Shown one piece after another: positions 35,890-47,689 of a DNA stretch of 64,000 bases. The position numbers and the translations under genes are program-made. The DNA is from Isoetes taiwanensis (lineage: Eukaryota > Streptophyta > Lycopodiopsida > Isoetales > Isoetaceae): NCBI GenBank assembly GCA_021234155.1, contig JAJEKV010000027.1, forward strand, positions 14,334,993-14,398,992, given 5' to 3'. Position 1 is the first letter of the stretch; each line of letters begins with the position of its first letter. Under the pieces are notes generated by a model. That model made no database searches, was not told the origin of the DNA, and was given only the letters and a program-made list of their open reading frames with translations.

Positions 35890-38540
35890 GGTAATCTCAA
35901 TCCTACGATGCAAGGAGCAGTGGGTATTGACGTTTTCTTCTTACATAATAGTTATGGCAATTCCTTTTTTTTTAACGTATCTCCCATTGCCTTTGAAAGA
36001 TATTCAATGACATAGTAATCTAGAGTATTTACAATATTTTACTTTTAAAACATGCAAGTCACTTTTGAGGATAGTAACTACAATGTCACACGAAGGGTAA
36101 TGGCTTTCATGAAGGGTGTGGTGAAATTGTGGATCTCCAAATTAGACCACCACTTTCTTCTCAACTCATTTATAATCTAGAAAGAAAAGCTTATGCAGTA
36201 TATCAGATTTTTGATGCTTTGGGTTGTCTGATAAAGTCTATTTCGTATTTACAGATTCGAATTGGAATCTATTAGATCAGGTGCAAAATGGAACTTATAT
36301 AAATTCTTATCTACTTCTGCTTTGCTGCTTGATTTACATTTTGGGGCCTCTATGGTGGTGCCGACATGATTAACCTTGGAATGCTATGGTTCTAATTTTT
36401 GCGTGTTGCCTTCATCATTGCTGCAGTTCTTCTATGCCAGGTCATTTATTGGATAAACAGTATCTCACACTTCTAGTTTTAATTGGGAAGTAAACAAACA
36501 TCTCTCATCTCGTAGACGGTTTTTTGATTTAATGTCATTGACGAACTCAGTTTGCAGCACTCGACCTTCCACCTCCCTAAATAGTTCCATAATGTATGTC
36601 AGATTTTTTCAACAGCCCACCTCTCACGTAAAGCTTTGCCACATATAACAGGGATAATGGCAAAGATCTATCATTTTGTTGTAGATAAATATGTTTTGTC
36701 CATTCATATAATACAATACTTTGGCTGTATTGCGTAAATCTCTTAAAACAACATAACCTCTCAAATACAGAGGGGCTAGTCACGCGAGCCACGCGAAATG
36801 GAATCACAAATCAAAATGAAAAACATGAAAACAACTTAGGGTGGGGAGGGAGGAAACTAAGACCCAAAAAAACAGCTGTGAGAAGACGTCGATAATGGAG
36901 AAAGAGCCCAAAGACGTATATATAGCCTCGTCTCTCCCCAAAATGGCGATCCGACGGTGTCGAATCGCATGCATTTGTTTTGTAGATTACCAAAATGATG
37001 TTCAGAACGTAAAGGATAGAGCGGGGCAAGGCGCGTACATGATTCCAGACATTTATTAAATCTTGTAATTTGCATGCTAGCACACTAGATCTGTTATCTC
37101 ATAGTCTTCAACCTATTAGAAACATAGGAAAATAATTAGATAGAAAAAGTACAAGAAAAATAAAAGAATTTTATAGAAGCTTACTATTTTACGAGTGAAA
37201 TATTCTTGAACACTAAAAAGATTGCATGCCAATAAATGCAAAATATAAAGATTAAAAAAAACATAAATGCATCATAATTCATTGTGTACACCTGTTAGGC
37301 CTACAAATATAAATCAAAATTAAACTACATCACATTAACCTAAAGTAGTCTAAAATAAGTGAGAATGAAGTATAAATCTGGAAAGCTTTAAAATACACAA
37401 GATCCTATAAAAAAAATAAAAATAACAAGTTATAAAGCAGAAAAATCACATTAGAAATGAGCCACTTATTTGTTTTTGTAGATTACCCCATTTATCTAGA
37501 TCTTTCAAAATACAAAAGGCCGATGTTTATTAAAAAAAACTTGCAAGAACATAAATGTCCAGTCTAAAAAATATAAAGATAGCTAAACAATAGTTGAAAT
37601 CAAAGTTTAAGACTTGAAAATATCAAGAGAAGGATTAGACTCCGAAATTTTGGATTATTTCAACAAAGCTAGGCCATAAGCCAAGGATTATCTAAAATCT
37701 ACACAAAGAAAATGTGCAACAAGAAAAATCAACAAGAGTAAGCACAAAACTTAAATAATCATGAAGATTACAAGAGCACAAAACTTAAATAATCATGAAG
37801 ATTACAAGAACCATTATTCCAGTGCTCCAAAATCACTGGACAACAGCAGTATTAATCAGCAACAACAATGCCTTAGCAAGCGCTAAAGAAGAGGAGTTCG
37901 CTAACGCCGGATTTCATAGTAGAGAAAGCGTCGAATTTGCAACAGCAACAATAACGTAGAAAATGAATCTGCTGCCACATCAATTCCCCCCTTCCACAAA
38001 ATTCAAACACGTGGGGAAATATTCCCTTCCCCTAGCAAGAGTACGACAAAAATGATTTCTTCCTTCTAGTAAAAGTGCTAACAAAGAAGTTACTTGAGAG
38101 TGAGACATTGACCTCCTAGTCACTTGACTGTTAAAGATCGTCTATGACAATATATTACGTTTAGGAAATGCTCCTATCACTGATACGGAAACATACAAAT
38201 ATGCTTCGTGTTGTAATTCTAGGCATTACTACAAATATGCATAGACTAAAAAATAAGGACCAACTTGCCATGCTAAAGATCAAAAATTTAGGTGCCTATA
38301 ACAAGTGGCATGTAATCATAGATTTTTTTTTTTTTTTTTTGAGGGTAAGAGTGTGTTTTTTGTTATTAATAAAAATAGTAAACATACAAAGAGTCCCCAA
38401 TGGGACAGATAGGAAGCATTAGGGCTATTATCTGGGTTCTCTATGCATCATGATGTGCGTACTAAGGGAAGTCCTATTCCACAACAACATAATGGTAGAG
38501 AGACCCTATCTGGTCAGTTACTCAGATTGTTTTCTCCACT
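35890..38540. other. no gene assigned
   Basis: Strongly AT-rich sequence. It holds a perfect direct duplication of about 34 bases (GCACAAAACTTAAATAATCA) at about 37.74-37.81 kb and a T-run of 18 at about 38.32 kb. The block 36.84-37.05 kb is slightly more GC-rich with overlapping ORFs on both strands, none recognisable. Confidence 0.4.
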
Positions 38541-38544
38541 AAAC

Positions 38545-39050
38545 TCAGATTGATCCACCATTAGACCTATCATGAGGGTCTAGGTCCTCAGAGCTCATCC
38601 AATGGCACTTGAAGTAGTTATAAAATCCTTCAATCTTACCAATTATGTCCAATCCCTTATTATAGCTCATCTCCATCTTCCTGTGGTGGGACAATGCCAT
38701 TAAAGCAACTTCCTTATTAAAAAGACTTTTGAGTTTCTCAATAGAGATAGATTGCCCCCCAAAGTGACATCGCACTAGATGTCTCCATATAGTCGAGAGA
38801 GCCAAACTAACCGGGGAGGCTTCAATACAATCTACATGCGAGACCATAACAACATTGACCATCCAAGTTGATGCATATGCGATCTTACAATGAGGGGCAT
38901 ACCCAATACAGAACTCAATAATTCTTGGACGTAAGAAGAGATGTGAAAGAGATTCACAGTAGCACGGCACCCAAGAGGACATAAACGAAGACACAATTCC
39001 TCTATGGACGGCTTCACTTTAGTGTTGAGACCTCCTTGAGGGCCTCCCAT
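38545..39050 (-). pseudogene. LINE C-terminal region (zf-RVT-like)
   Basis: The minus-strand frame 38545-38994 (149 residues) and the overlapping frame to 39050 carry a Cys/His/Trp-containing stretch (IEELCLRLCPLGC) resembling the zf-RVT domain that follows plant LINE reverse transcriptases, and then a charged tail. The expected EHLLxxCPxA pattern is only partly kept. The upstream frame 39395-39808 (GGIGCKDPFMSS) matches the 'GGLGLKDP' segment usual between RT and zf-RVT. Confidence 0.6.
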
Positions 39051-40162
39051 CTAAAAAAAATTGTATTCTCCTAGAGCAAGGTTTTCGGGGAGTTTGCCAA
39101 GAGGAGCTTAGCCACCCATCCACTCACTTGAAGCCTAGCCTCCGCTTAAGAGAGTCATCTGAGAGGGCCCGATATATACTAGCAACATTGTATGTCTCCT
39201 TATGCACTTGCAGGGACCACTTTTCCGTGGACCAGGTAGACCGAGAGAAGCTTCACATTACCTAGAATTTTCCCGTAGTATCTTTCTATCACCCTCCCCC
39301 CCCTTTGCACTTTGAGTCTAAATTCCATCCAAGAGATCCAACTATCGTTTTCCCAAAGATCCGCAATTTTAAGATCCCATGGTCTCGCCATTTCTTAAAG
39401 ATCTGAGGATGAACTAATGCCAAGGGACGCCCATTCTCTTCCCATACATGAGTATTCCAAAATATCCCGACTTTCCAGGCCTCTCGAGGTATAGTCATGG
39501 GGAGCATCTTGTTTGCACCTCCCTCCAAGCATGAAGAATACGCTCATGATGGGAAGTGCGAGAGGCCACCTTAAAGTTACAAAAAAGGCTCCTAGTTCAT
39601 CCCTAGGAAGGGATGGTTTACCCCTGAATCTTGCACAAATCAAACCATTGCTTAACAAATGCCGCGTGAGATGTATCCCCTTGTAAACTTCGCCCGGACA
39701 AAAATCTAGCCTGATGCTTGAGCTCATGAAAGGGTCCTTACATCCAATCCCTCCATCCCTTTTATCCTCGTGATAGCTCGGACCAAGCAACGTTAGCCAT
39801 ACCCCCAAATGAACTTTCTAATGATAACATGTATTTGATTATATATTCCTTTCGGCTACCAAAGACGACGAGTGAATATATGTGAGAGCGGGGCCGTAAT
39901 GATTAGCAATCAATTACTCTTCCCCGCTGAGATAATCCTTTAGAGGACCATAGCCCAACCTTTTTTCTAAGTTTGTTCTAAAATAGGAGCCCGAGACCCT
40001 TCATATTATTCGAGACCCAAAGGGGCAAACCCAATAGCTTAATCAAGCTTCCCCCACCACGACGACCGAAGCCCAAACCATTAGCACGAGGGTCAATATC
40101 TCCCTCTAAGGCCCATAAAAACAGTACTTTTGGTGGCATTTAGGCCTATGCCCGATATAACC

Positions 40163-41242
40163 TCAAAAAGCAATCAATATCTCATTAAAGGAATGGAAGC
40201 TACCATCGCCATACACGAGGAACATAAAGGTGTCATCCGATATTGCATGATTGTGAGTTTTTTCGCTTGATTCGGTAAAACTAGACCGTTGATGCCCCTT
40301 CCAATATTTCTCTTTGAGATTAACCATCCTTGTGAGAAGGTTGGCCATAATTAAAAAGGTATGGGGCAAGCGGCAGCCCTCGCTCGATACCTTCCCGAGG
40401 TCAAAGAGACCAAGGTTCACCATTGACCAAGACAGATTCAGAGGCAAATTTGTTCATTCCCATTGAGATGTCGATGAACCGCTTATTGAAACCCATGTGA
40501 CTCATCACTTCGCAGCCATCCCACCTAAGGGAATCGTGAGGTCTTTCAAAAATCCATCTTAACAAGCACACGCTTTGTCGTAGATTCTAAGACCAATGCA
40601 TACCTTCTCTAGCCGCTAGGTAATTGTCCAATATATATCTACCCGGCAAAAAGTTGATTGCCCTTCCAATAACCCTCGTTTCAAGATTGGCTTTAAGGCG
40701 GTTGAGTATGCCTTTTCATGATTACCTTATATAAGACATTGGTTAGTGCAATGGGACGCCACTCCCCAAGTGATTGAGGTCTAGAGACTTTTGGGACCAA
40801 GGTGATGAATCCTGCCGCTAGAGTTGGATGTAACGAGCAAGAGGACCAAGCCCCCCACACAGCCTCCACAAAGTCTGGTCCAAGAACGTCCCAAAACTCC
40901 ACAAAGAATTCGTGAGGGAAGCCATCGAGGCGGGGGACTTACCGAAGCTAGAGCATAGTACTTTAAATATCTCCTCTTACCGACGCAGCAGAAAGTGTGG
41001 TTGTCATCTCATAGTAATCTTATGTGCCCAATCAATCTGGGCCAACCAAAGAGAGATTTGGGATTGATAAGAGGATGGGAGATTGTCTGCTTTGAATTGA
41101 GCCTGAAAGCTGTCTCGAATAAATGCCTTGATAGCCCCGGGATCAGAAAGTCTTTAATTGAAGTAATACTGTTCTCGCTAATCTGCCCCCGCCATTCTAA
41201 AGAAGCACTTAGAGTTTTCATGATCCGCATTTCGTATACCAC
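40163..41242 (-). pseudogene. LINE reverse transcriptase domain (broken)
   Basis: The frame 41009-41242 carries the N-terminal RT lead-in. The frame 40693-40902 reads FWDVLGPDFVEAV, LAAGFITLVPKV and LGEWRPIALTNVLYKV, the classic L1 RT fingers motifs. The frame 40163-40447 continues with FLIMANLLTRM and then AISDDTFMF (residues 68-76). This is the catalytic box with both Asp kept but Ser in place of the usual Ala before them. Separate frames and stops show that it is dead. It lies between the endonuclease start and the zf-RVT part on the same strand. Confidence 0.85.
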
Positions 41243-41962
41243 TTTGTTTTAGAATCCAACCGCAGCCCCCTAGCTTCCCCCTCCTCAATAGCTTTGGCTT
41301 TTGTTTCCAGTTCCTCCTCTAAGGATTGCTTGTCTTTGGGGTGGGGATCAAATGTGTCCCCGCTTGATCGCCCCTTTAGAAGGTTGTACACCGACATTTT
41401 TTTCTTTCTTGAATTTCACGATTCCTCTTGCCCCATTTTTTGATCCACATCTTCATAAGACTGATCTTTTTAACCCAAGCCTTCATGGAAGGTAGGCATT
41501 CCGTATTAGTTAGAGAAGCGAGGAAAGTCCTAAAAGGGTCTGAGAATGCGCCTTCCCTAATAGGGAGGTATTGAACTTGAAAGGCACATTCCCTCCTCCT
41601 CTTTTTAGTAGGGATGCTCTCCAACACTAACTTTTGTGGCACATGGTCGAATGAGAGAACGCAAGCTCTCCTTCAACATAACATCATCCATGAAGGAGGC
41701 CGCCCTATTAGCCATGTAGAACCCGTCTAGTAAGCAAGATACTGTCATGCCCCTACATTTTATTAGACCCGGGGAAAATTGGGCCAAGTTAGATGGAGGA
41801 ATTAGGGAGAGGCCAACGCATTTTGTTTAGAAGTGAGTTCCACGTAACTTCCTCCTCTTGTAGCAAATTCTGCAGCCCAATTTTTGATCCCATACATGTC
41901 ATATTCAGATCCCTCCAAGGATCCAATTTTCAACTCCAAAACCCCGATGAGTTATCCAGAGC

Positions 41963-42491
41963 TCAATCTCTCTCCATATAGCCGCCCTTTCGGCAGTATA
42001 TTAGAGGCATAAATGTTGATGAGCCCCCACATACAATTATTTGTTTCAAAATTACAACACGCCATCTACCATTTCCTCCCGCATATTGATACTTTTGGAC
42101 TTGTCCCTTCCATAAGATGGGTGCCTCCTTTAGTTCCTTCGGTAAGACAACTAAAGGAGGAGTAGTTACCTCCAATCCAACTGCCAATGGACCTGGCCTC
42201 AAAGTGCGAAGTCTATGCTCAAGAAGGATGACATCCGCCTTCATAGACCTAATAGCTGCTAACACTTCGACCACGCTTGAGAACACCCTTGATGCCACGC
42301 AAATTCCATGAGACAATAATCATGAGGTTGGAAGTTGTGGAACGGCCACCTATACCATTGTCATCGGCTAAATTGCTAAAGGAAGAGGTGAAGCTTTCTT
42401 CCTTTTCATCTCTCGAGTTATCGGGCTCATATTTGCATCCGCTTATTTTTTTTCTTACCAAGTAGAGCAAAATGGATTCTAGCATCTCCAT
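41963..42491 (-). pseudogene. LINE APE-type endonuclease N-terminus (broken)
   Basis: The endonuclease nicks target DNA to prime reverse transcription. The frame 42249-42491 ends IIVSWNLRGIKGVLKRGR, the conserved opening of plant L1 ORF2 (SWNxRG). The frame 41963-42316 overlaps it and continues IRSMKADVILLEHRLRTL, the segment with the catalytic Glu usually in a LQEH/LQET context; here the Gln is lost (LLEH). Later LINIYA-like text is split between frames. The 1-base frame change lies near 42.26 kb. Confidence 0.75.
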
Positions 42492-43128
42492 CCCGTCATC
42501 TATTGTATCTGTTTTATTATCTACCCAATTGAGTTGCCTTTATGATTCACCGTGAGCCGGTTCAAGAGGCCTTGCTCTCAGTATTCTTGGTTATCAAGCT
42601 GCGAGAGCCCCCCTCTAGAAGAGAAACCTGAAAAATATATTTAGACAGAGCTCCTTGGGTTGTGGAGAGTTCGCACATTTTGAGTTCACCATGTCATGAG
42701 AACCTCTAGATTTCGGCCAAATTTCTAGCTCTTATACCATGTTTGAGGCCACCACTTGCCATTGAGTGTCCCCACCCAAGGCATCCACTTTAGAAAATGG
42801 CACACTCCATTAGCATTTCGCACACCGGATGAAGAAGGTAGCAAAAGCTGGTGGAGCGGAGTGAATGGGGAGTGACCGAACCTGGAGAAGGACATGTGTC
42901 CCTTGAGGGGCTTCTCTCGTGTATCGTTTTCGGGCCACATGCACATGCTCTACGTCATTGCCCTGGAGGCATGATCGTTGGCGTTTGCATGGCTTGGTTT
43001 GCTCACTTCTTCAAGATCCACATTGGGGAACATCCTCTTTATTTCCCAACCATTTAATAGCTTGAGTAAAAAACTTAAAGCAACACTTTCCACTTTTCAC
43101 GGTTACTCCTTTGGGGATCTGCGTGTTG

Positions 43129-44708
43129 TTACGTGATAGCGACCTGCATTCTAGGCCCTTTGGCAATAGAGTGAGATACATATGAGCCTAACGCGTGTTG
43201 GCAATAGATTTTAGGAACTCCGGGACTAATAAGTCGTGGAAGATACTCTATTTCAAAACCGGCAAGAAGGATTTTTAATAGGGAAAGCTTATTGGGGAGA
43301 AAGCATGGCGTAAACCGGTCTGAGAATGAAGCCTCCACGCAAATGGGTTTGCAGCGAGGCAACTAATCTATCCACAACCGCTTCCTCGGCCAAACATGAT
43401 GAGAAAAAAATTGTTACCCGGTGCCTTTAACGATTGGTGTTGGGGGCAAACCTAACCTCTTCGTGTGGTGATAGCCATGAGTTTAAACGCTAAAGTCCGG
43501 TGAAGCCCCAAGAAAGAAGCCCACCACTCAGCGCGAGATCAGACTTTCCAGATACCTTTTGTGCATCTCGTGATCAATTTCAACCACTGGGAAATTACCT
43601 TCTGTCTCCACATTAATGCCATTAACCAATCCAGGCTCAGTATTTGTAGTTACTGCCCCAGGGTTCTGAGCGAGACCTTTCTGTAATGCTTGGAGAGCCT
43701 CCGTAACTCTTGTGCTCCTGCTGGTAGCATGGGTTTGCTTTTGAATCCACTCAGAAAATCCCGGCTTGTTCACTATACTCGAATCCTCGCCCTTTCAAAG
43801 TGAGCTTTGGATGAATCCCCTATTTTGTGTAAGATTCCCTAGGCTAACATCGGGTCCCATCACTATGATGCTCGGTCCGGCATTCTTGCCCTGCCCTGAC
43901 CTACGCTTTCTAGAGATGAATAGTCCACCGATTTGTCTAGATTAGTTTGTCTCATTGGGTGTTTGTTCGTTTTGGTGGATTTTTCTACATCATTTGGAGT
44001 GCCACTAGCTTCTCGATTTCGACTTCCACCTCTAACGCTTTGGAGTTTTGCATTTTTTAGACATTGGACTATCCAAATGAGCAGAGGGCTTACTTGTGGC
44101 GCTTTTATTTGTTGACCCTTTGGTGTTTTTTCTTGACTCCATTTGAATCTTGTTATGTTTGTGCTAGTATTGAGTCTATTCTTGTGATTTACCGCCTCCT
44201 CCAACGGCTTGATTTAGATCCAAGTTTTTTTCCTTGCTTGTTGATCCCCTCCTTAGTATCACCCGCTTTGAAATTGCCTCCAAGGCATTGCATCGGTTTA
44301 GAGCCCCTGCGCTCGCCTCATTGTCGATTTAGAAAGAACTTGGATCACAGATTGCTCATCTCCATCTAAATCTGCATCAGAAATTGGGGCATCCGCCTTC
44401 AAACCCATCACTGATCCAGAAAATAATGAAGGGCGAAATTTCAAGGGGATGCATGCCCGCCCCTGGTCGTTTCCTTCTTCTGCAGTAGCAGAGGCAATAG
44501 AAAGAGATGGGGCTTTTGCCCTGGATAATAGAGTCGGCCCTTCCTGGACCCGACCAGCAAAAATGGGGCCACCAGGAGGCCTCCCCCGTCGATGAATCCG
44601 GCCTATTGTTCTTTGCCTCTCCAACGCCCAGGGAGCCGCCCGCCTCCTCCATCGCCACGTCACCCATGATCCCTCAATCAATATCTTATAACCCAATGTT
44701 CCTTTCAA
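43129..44708 (-). pseudogene. LINE ORF1-like region (broken)
   Basis: Minus-strand frames 44298-44708, 43863-44204, 43528-43773 and 43129-43362 lie upstream of the endonuclease. The last contains PICVEASFSDRFTPCFLPN and LLAGFEIEYLPRLI, which resembles the folded segment of plant LINE ORF1/gag proteins before a zinc knuckle. The others are basic or Pro/Ser-rich. The knuckle itself is not readable. The assignment rests partly on position. Confidence 0.5.
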
Positions 44709-45285
44709 ATAGTACTAGTAGAGTGGCAAATTTTGTCAATGAATATGCTAGGAGCATTGTTCAATGAATATGTTAGGAATATCACTGTTGAGTGAATATG
44801 CTAGGAGCATCTCAATACCTCAGCTTATATAAGTGAGTCTCCTTCAACATCAAACCTATATAGAAGAGTAGGACAAAAATAATATCTTCCTTCTAGTGGA
44901 AGTGCTAGCAAAGGAGCCACTTAAGATTTATGTACCTATAATCTTAGGTACCTATAAAGCAAGTGGGCATGTACTCATAGATTTTAACTCAATGTTACTT
45001 TTAAACGGTACCTAATACCTAGTGGAGTGGTAAAATTTGTCAATTAGTATTGATCAATCTTCATCTTCTAAAAAGAAAAGGGGAAAACAGGGGGGGAGGG
45101 GGACATAAATCTGAAACAAAACAAATGATAAAGTCAAGATTATTGGTTTAAGACACATTTGAAGTATGAAAGTTAATATAGAAACCTAATGATATAAAAA
45201 GGTCTTGCAAGCATAATTGGTGACCACCTTCAAAAAGGAACTAGAGTTTGTCCAACTCTTTTGTTGGTTAAGGAAGACTTATTAG
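44709..45285. other. no gene assigned
   Basis: AT-rich spacer. GTCAATGAATATGCTAGGAGCAT-type phrases repeat three times at about 44.74-44.82 kb, and CTTCCTTCTAGTGGAAGTGC near 44.89 kb echoes sequence at about 38.06 kb (TTCCTTCTAGTAAAAGTGC). The two flanks of the LINE may therefore share a duplicated segment. Confidence 0.4.
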
Positions 45286-45287
45286 TT

Positions 45288-45492
45288 ATGAAGTCATTCT
45301 TTGCTGAAACGCGAGGAAAACCCGAGATTCCGCTGAATCAAATTGATTAAGCGGGTAATTCATTAGATCCTTCTTATAGCTTTCAGCCAAATATACTAAG
45401 TAATAAAACCCTTCTTTATTAGTAATCCGATAACCAAAATAATTATTCAATGAATTACGATAAGTAGTATTCGATCCATACTGAAAAACATT
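45288..45492 (-). pseudogene. ycf2: chloroplast ycf2-like fragment in nuclear DNA (NUPT)
   Basis: The minus-strand frame reads YGSNTTYRNSLNNYFGYRIT, then FYYLVYLAESYKKDLMNYPL and AESRVFLAFQQ. This resembles the stretch of plastid Ycf2 just before its AAA-type nucleotide-binding region (known pattern: YLxYLxxxxKKxLMNYxxN...AExxxFLA). Ycf2 is a very large plastid protein, part of an import motor associated with the inner envelope, so a fragment of about 70 codons flanked by nuclear repeats is a plastid-to-nucleus transfer. It has no internal stop, which suggests a recent event. Adjacent nuclear repeat sequence extends the frame at its N-terminal side. Confidence 0.65.
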
Positions 45493-45650
45493 TTTTTCTG
45501 TTATTAGGGACTGTAGCAAAATAACAGGGGGTTCCAAGGGGATTTGATATGGATGTACAAATAACAATTTCTGAAATCATAGACCATATATCCCTAAAGC
45601 AATTGAATAAGTTGTTATAAAAAAAATATATAGATTCAAGATAGAAAATA
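45493..45650. repeat. dispersed repeat X, copy 1
   Basis: AACAGGGGGTTCCAAGGGGATTTGATATGGATGTA.AAAT.ACAAT and then ACCATAGACCATAT match the segment at 53.76-53.92 kb closely. In both places the repeat is followed directly by a tRNA-derived SINE. Minus-strand text HPYQIPLEP is encoded in both copies but continues into nothing recognisable. Confidence 0.75.
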
Positions 45651-45654
45651 ATCA

Positions 45655-45970
45655 AATTAGTTCACTGAGTATAATGGCTAAAGTAGTCTTATTAAGACAT
45701 TGAGTTATTTTGGTAGAGATTCGAGCCCCCGTATTCCATATTCTAAAATCTTAGGCAAAGCCGTTATAGAGGTTTGATATTCTCTCACAACCTTAGGCGA
45801 AGTCATATTTTATATTTCAAAATCATAGGCACCTCCAATCATAGATGACCATAAGCGAAACGAGAGATGCCCAGAGGCCCCAACATATGATCTGGGTCGT
45901 AGGATAGACGAATCCGACGACTGTGGTAGTCCAAGATGCACCTTGTTTAGAATGTTAGATGCGGTACTTT
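45655..45970 (+). mobile_element. tRNA-derived SINE, copy 1
   Basis: The A box region ATTAGTTCACTGAGTATAATGG (about 45656-45677) and the B box AGATTCGAGCC (45717-45727) form a tRNA-like head. The body runs through CATATTCTAAAATCTTAGGC, ATTTCAAAATCATAGGC and ACATATGATCTGGGTCG to CCTTGTTTAGAATGTTAG. Copies at 53.46 and 53.92 kb share the head and body. The spacing between boxes is longer than in a normal tRNA because of a 20-base insertion shared with copy 2. Confidence 0.7.
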
Positions 45971-46111
45971 CCCCCTAGTGACAAACCACTGAGTTTGAAA
46001 ATTTTTATAGATGGTTGGCTCTTCCTCATCCTGCACCCTGTGACGTTTCACGTATTTATACGGTATACGTATAAATATACTGACACGTCACACAATAGAG
46101 ATACGCCACCA

Positions 46112-47559
46112 TGGGGTATTTTAACCTAGGGGGTTGACCTAAAAGGGGAAATTAAAGGATAATTACCTATAATTAAGGAAATAATATCTAATTGACTTAA
46201 TTAGGATAATAGATTAATTAGGAAGGTGCCACTTGGCCAAATTCGATTGGCCAGCAGGGAAATGCTAACTTCGGGCATCAAATTGGACCCATACCCCATT
46301 TGGCCCCAAAATCGAGCCAGGAGGAGGAGCTGTTGAGCGCCCCAGAGTTGTTGCTGAACGCCCAAGTTGTTGCTGAACACCCAAGTTGCTGAAAGATGGA
46401 AGTGCCCCATGATAACGGATCTAGCAGAAACTCGGGTTAGTGGGTAGTCTAGCTTGAGCTTTTAGGATAGCGCCTTAGTTAGTCTTCTCTGGTTACCTTT
46501 GTTAAGATTAACCCTTCTTTGATATTTAGGATTATATTTCAATTATGGATTATGCTTTGTTAAGTAAGGATGGATGAATCTATGAAAGTATCTCTGTTAG
46601 CTTCCGTAAAGGTGGGATTAAAGGGGGTAGAGACCTCGCGTGCCTTATGCTCTTAGTATGCTCCTAGTAGTTCCCTAGTACCCAGAAAACGGCTGTGCAG
46701 TGAGACCACCGAGTCGTGGATGCTATGGGATTGCTTAGCACCGCAGAAGGGACGCAGATGGTGAAGTGGGGTGGGGTCTTGCACGAACATAAAAGGCTCA
46801 CAGGACTCCTACAAGTGGGCTAGGCCTGATAGCCGGTCGTATTAGAGGGCCGGGTATGGGTCCGACACTCCCCCGGGTGCGAGGTGTGACCCGTGATGGG
46901 GCATCCCATGACGCTGAAGATAAAGTTAGGGGAGTAGGGTCGGCACGGATGCGGGGGGGTCGCCGATGCGCATCGTATTCTCTAGCTCACCCATGGAACC
47001 GCCAGGATCACGGAAGGGGACACTTCCCGACCGCCTCATGGGACCAGGTCTTCATGAAACCCGGAGTAGGCTCGGAAGGGTGATCCCTTGAGTCTGCCTC
47101 CCGAAGGCTATAGTGATGCCATAGCATGATTCGACTCATCCGCAAAGTGTGCATGGGGAAAGGCAGATGGAGGGACAACCCCAGCCGATGTTCTATGCCA
47201 GCACCTAGCCGGGCCGATCCTCACCGAGTCTCGAGCGGGGTAGAACCATGGGTTTGGGGTGTTTTCTCTAGTATTAAATGTATCTTTTCTGTTATTATCA
47301 GTTGGATGGATGTGCCATCCTTCGTGGTATTTATGATATGCTTATGCTGTATGCTAACCTTGTATTCATGCTTCCGCGACATAGGAGCCCCATCGAAGGC
47401 GTGGGCCGAATGACCCCTCTGTGTCCTTCACTCGAGCATCTTTCCATAGATGGCCCGAGATAGACGGAGGGCCCTGCTCATGGCGAGATGGTTGCCATGG
47501 GAGGGGGAAGTTCCCGTATGTATACGTCCGAATGTCGTATATGTTCTGGGAGCGTCACA
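46112..47559 (+). mobile_element. solo-type LTR, same family as the 55.0 kb LTR
   Basis: The sequence from TGGGGTATTTTAACCTAGG to GGGAGCGTCACA aligns along its length with 55021-56554. Shared blocks include GATTGGCCAGCA, GGGGGTAGAGACCTCG, GCTTAGCACCGCAGA, GTGAAGTGGGGTGGGGTCTT, GGGCCGGGTATGGGTCCGAC and GCCATAGCATGA. The two diverge by many small indels. No primer-binding site follows it and no polypurine tract is evident before it, so it is best read as a solo LTR. No clear target-site duplication is visible. Confidence 0.8.
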
Positions 47560-47689
47560 CACCCTTACCTGCGGATGAGGCTTCTTCACGATCTTGAGAG
47601 TTCTTTTGGGTGCTTGCTTGCTTGCTTCCTTCTTGCCTGTAAAGAAAATCTTGTTAAAAGTTGTAAAGGTAGATAAAACTCTTGGTAAA

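Larger units (their letters stand above)
38545..44708 (-). mobile_element. L1-like LINE, minus strand, decayed but ordered
   Basis: Read on the minus strand from high to low coordinates it has an ORF1-like region (43.1-44.7 kb), the start of an APE-type endonuclease (42.0-42.5 kb), reverse transcriptase (40.2-41.2 kb) and a C-terminal part (38.5-39.8 kb). This is the order of a plant L1 element, and about 6.2 kb is near the usual full length. Frames are interrupted many times. The 3' end should lie near 38.3-38.5 kb, where a T-run of 18 at about 38.32 kb on the plus strand could be its poly(A) tail. Confidence 0.85.

Noticed and set aside
38320-38342. T-run as transcription terminator
   Set aside because: Eukaryotic pol III terminators are short T-runs, but no pol III gene precedes it here. 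It is better explained as the reverse-strand poly(A) tail of the LINE.
46856-47463. ORFs inside the 46.1 kb LTR
   Set aside because: They are not conserved in frame in the homologous LTR at 55.0 kb, where indels destroy them.
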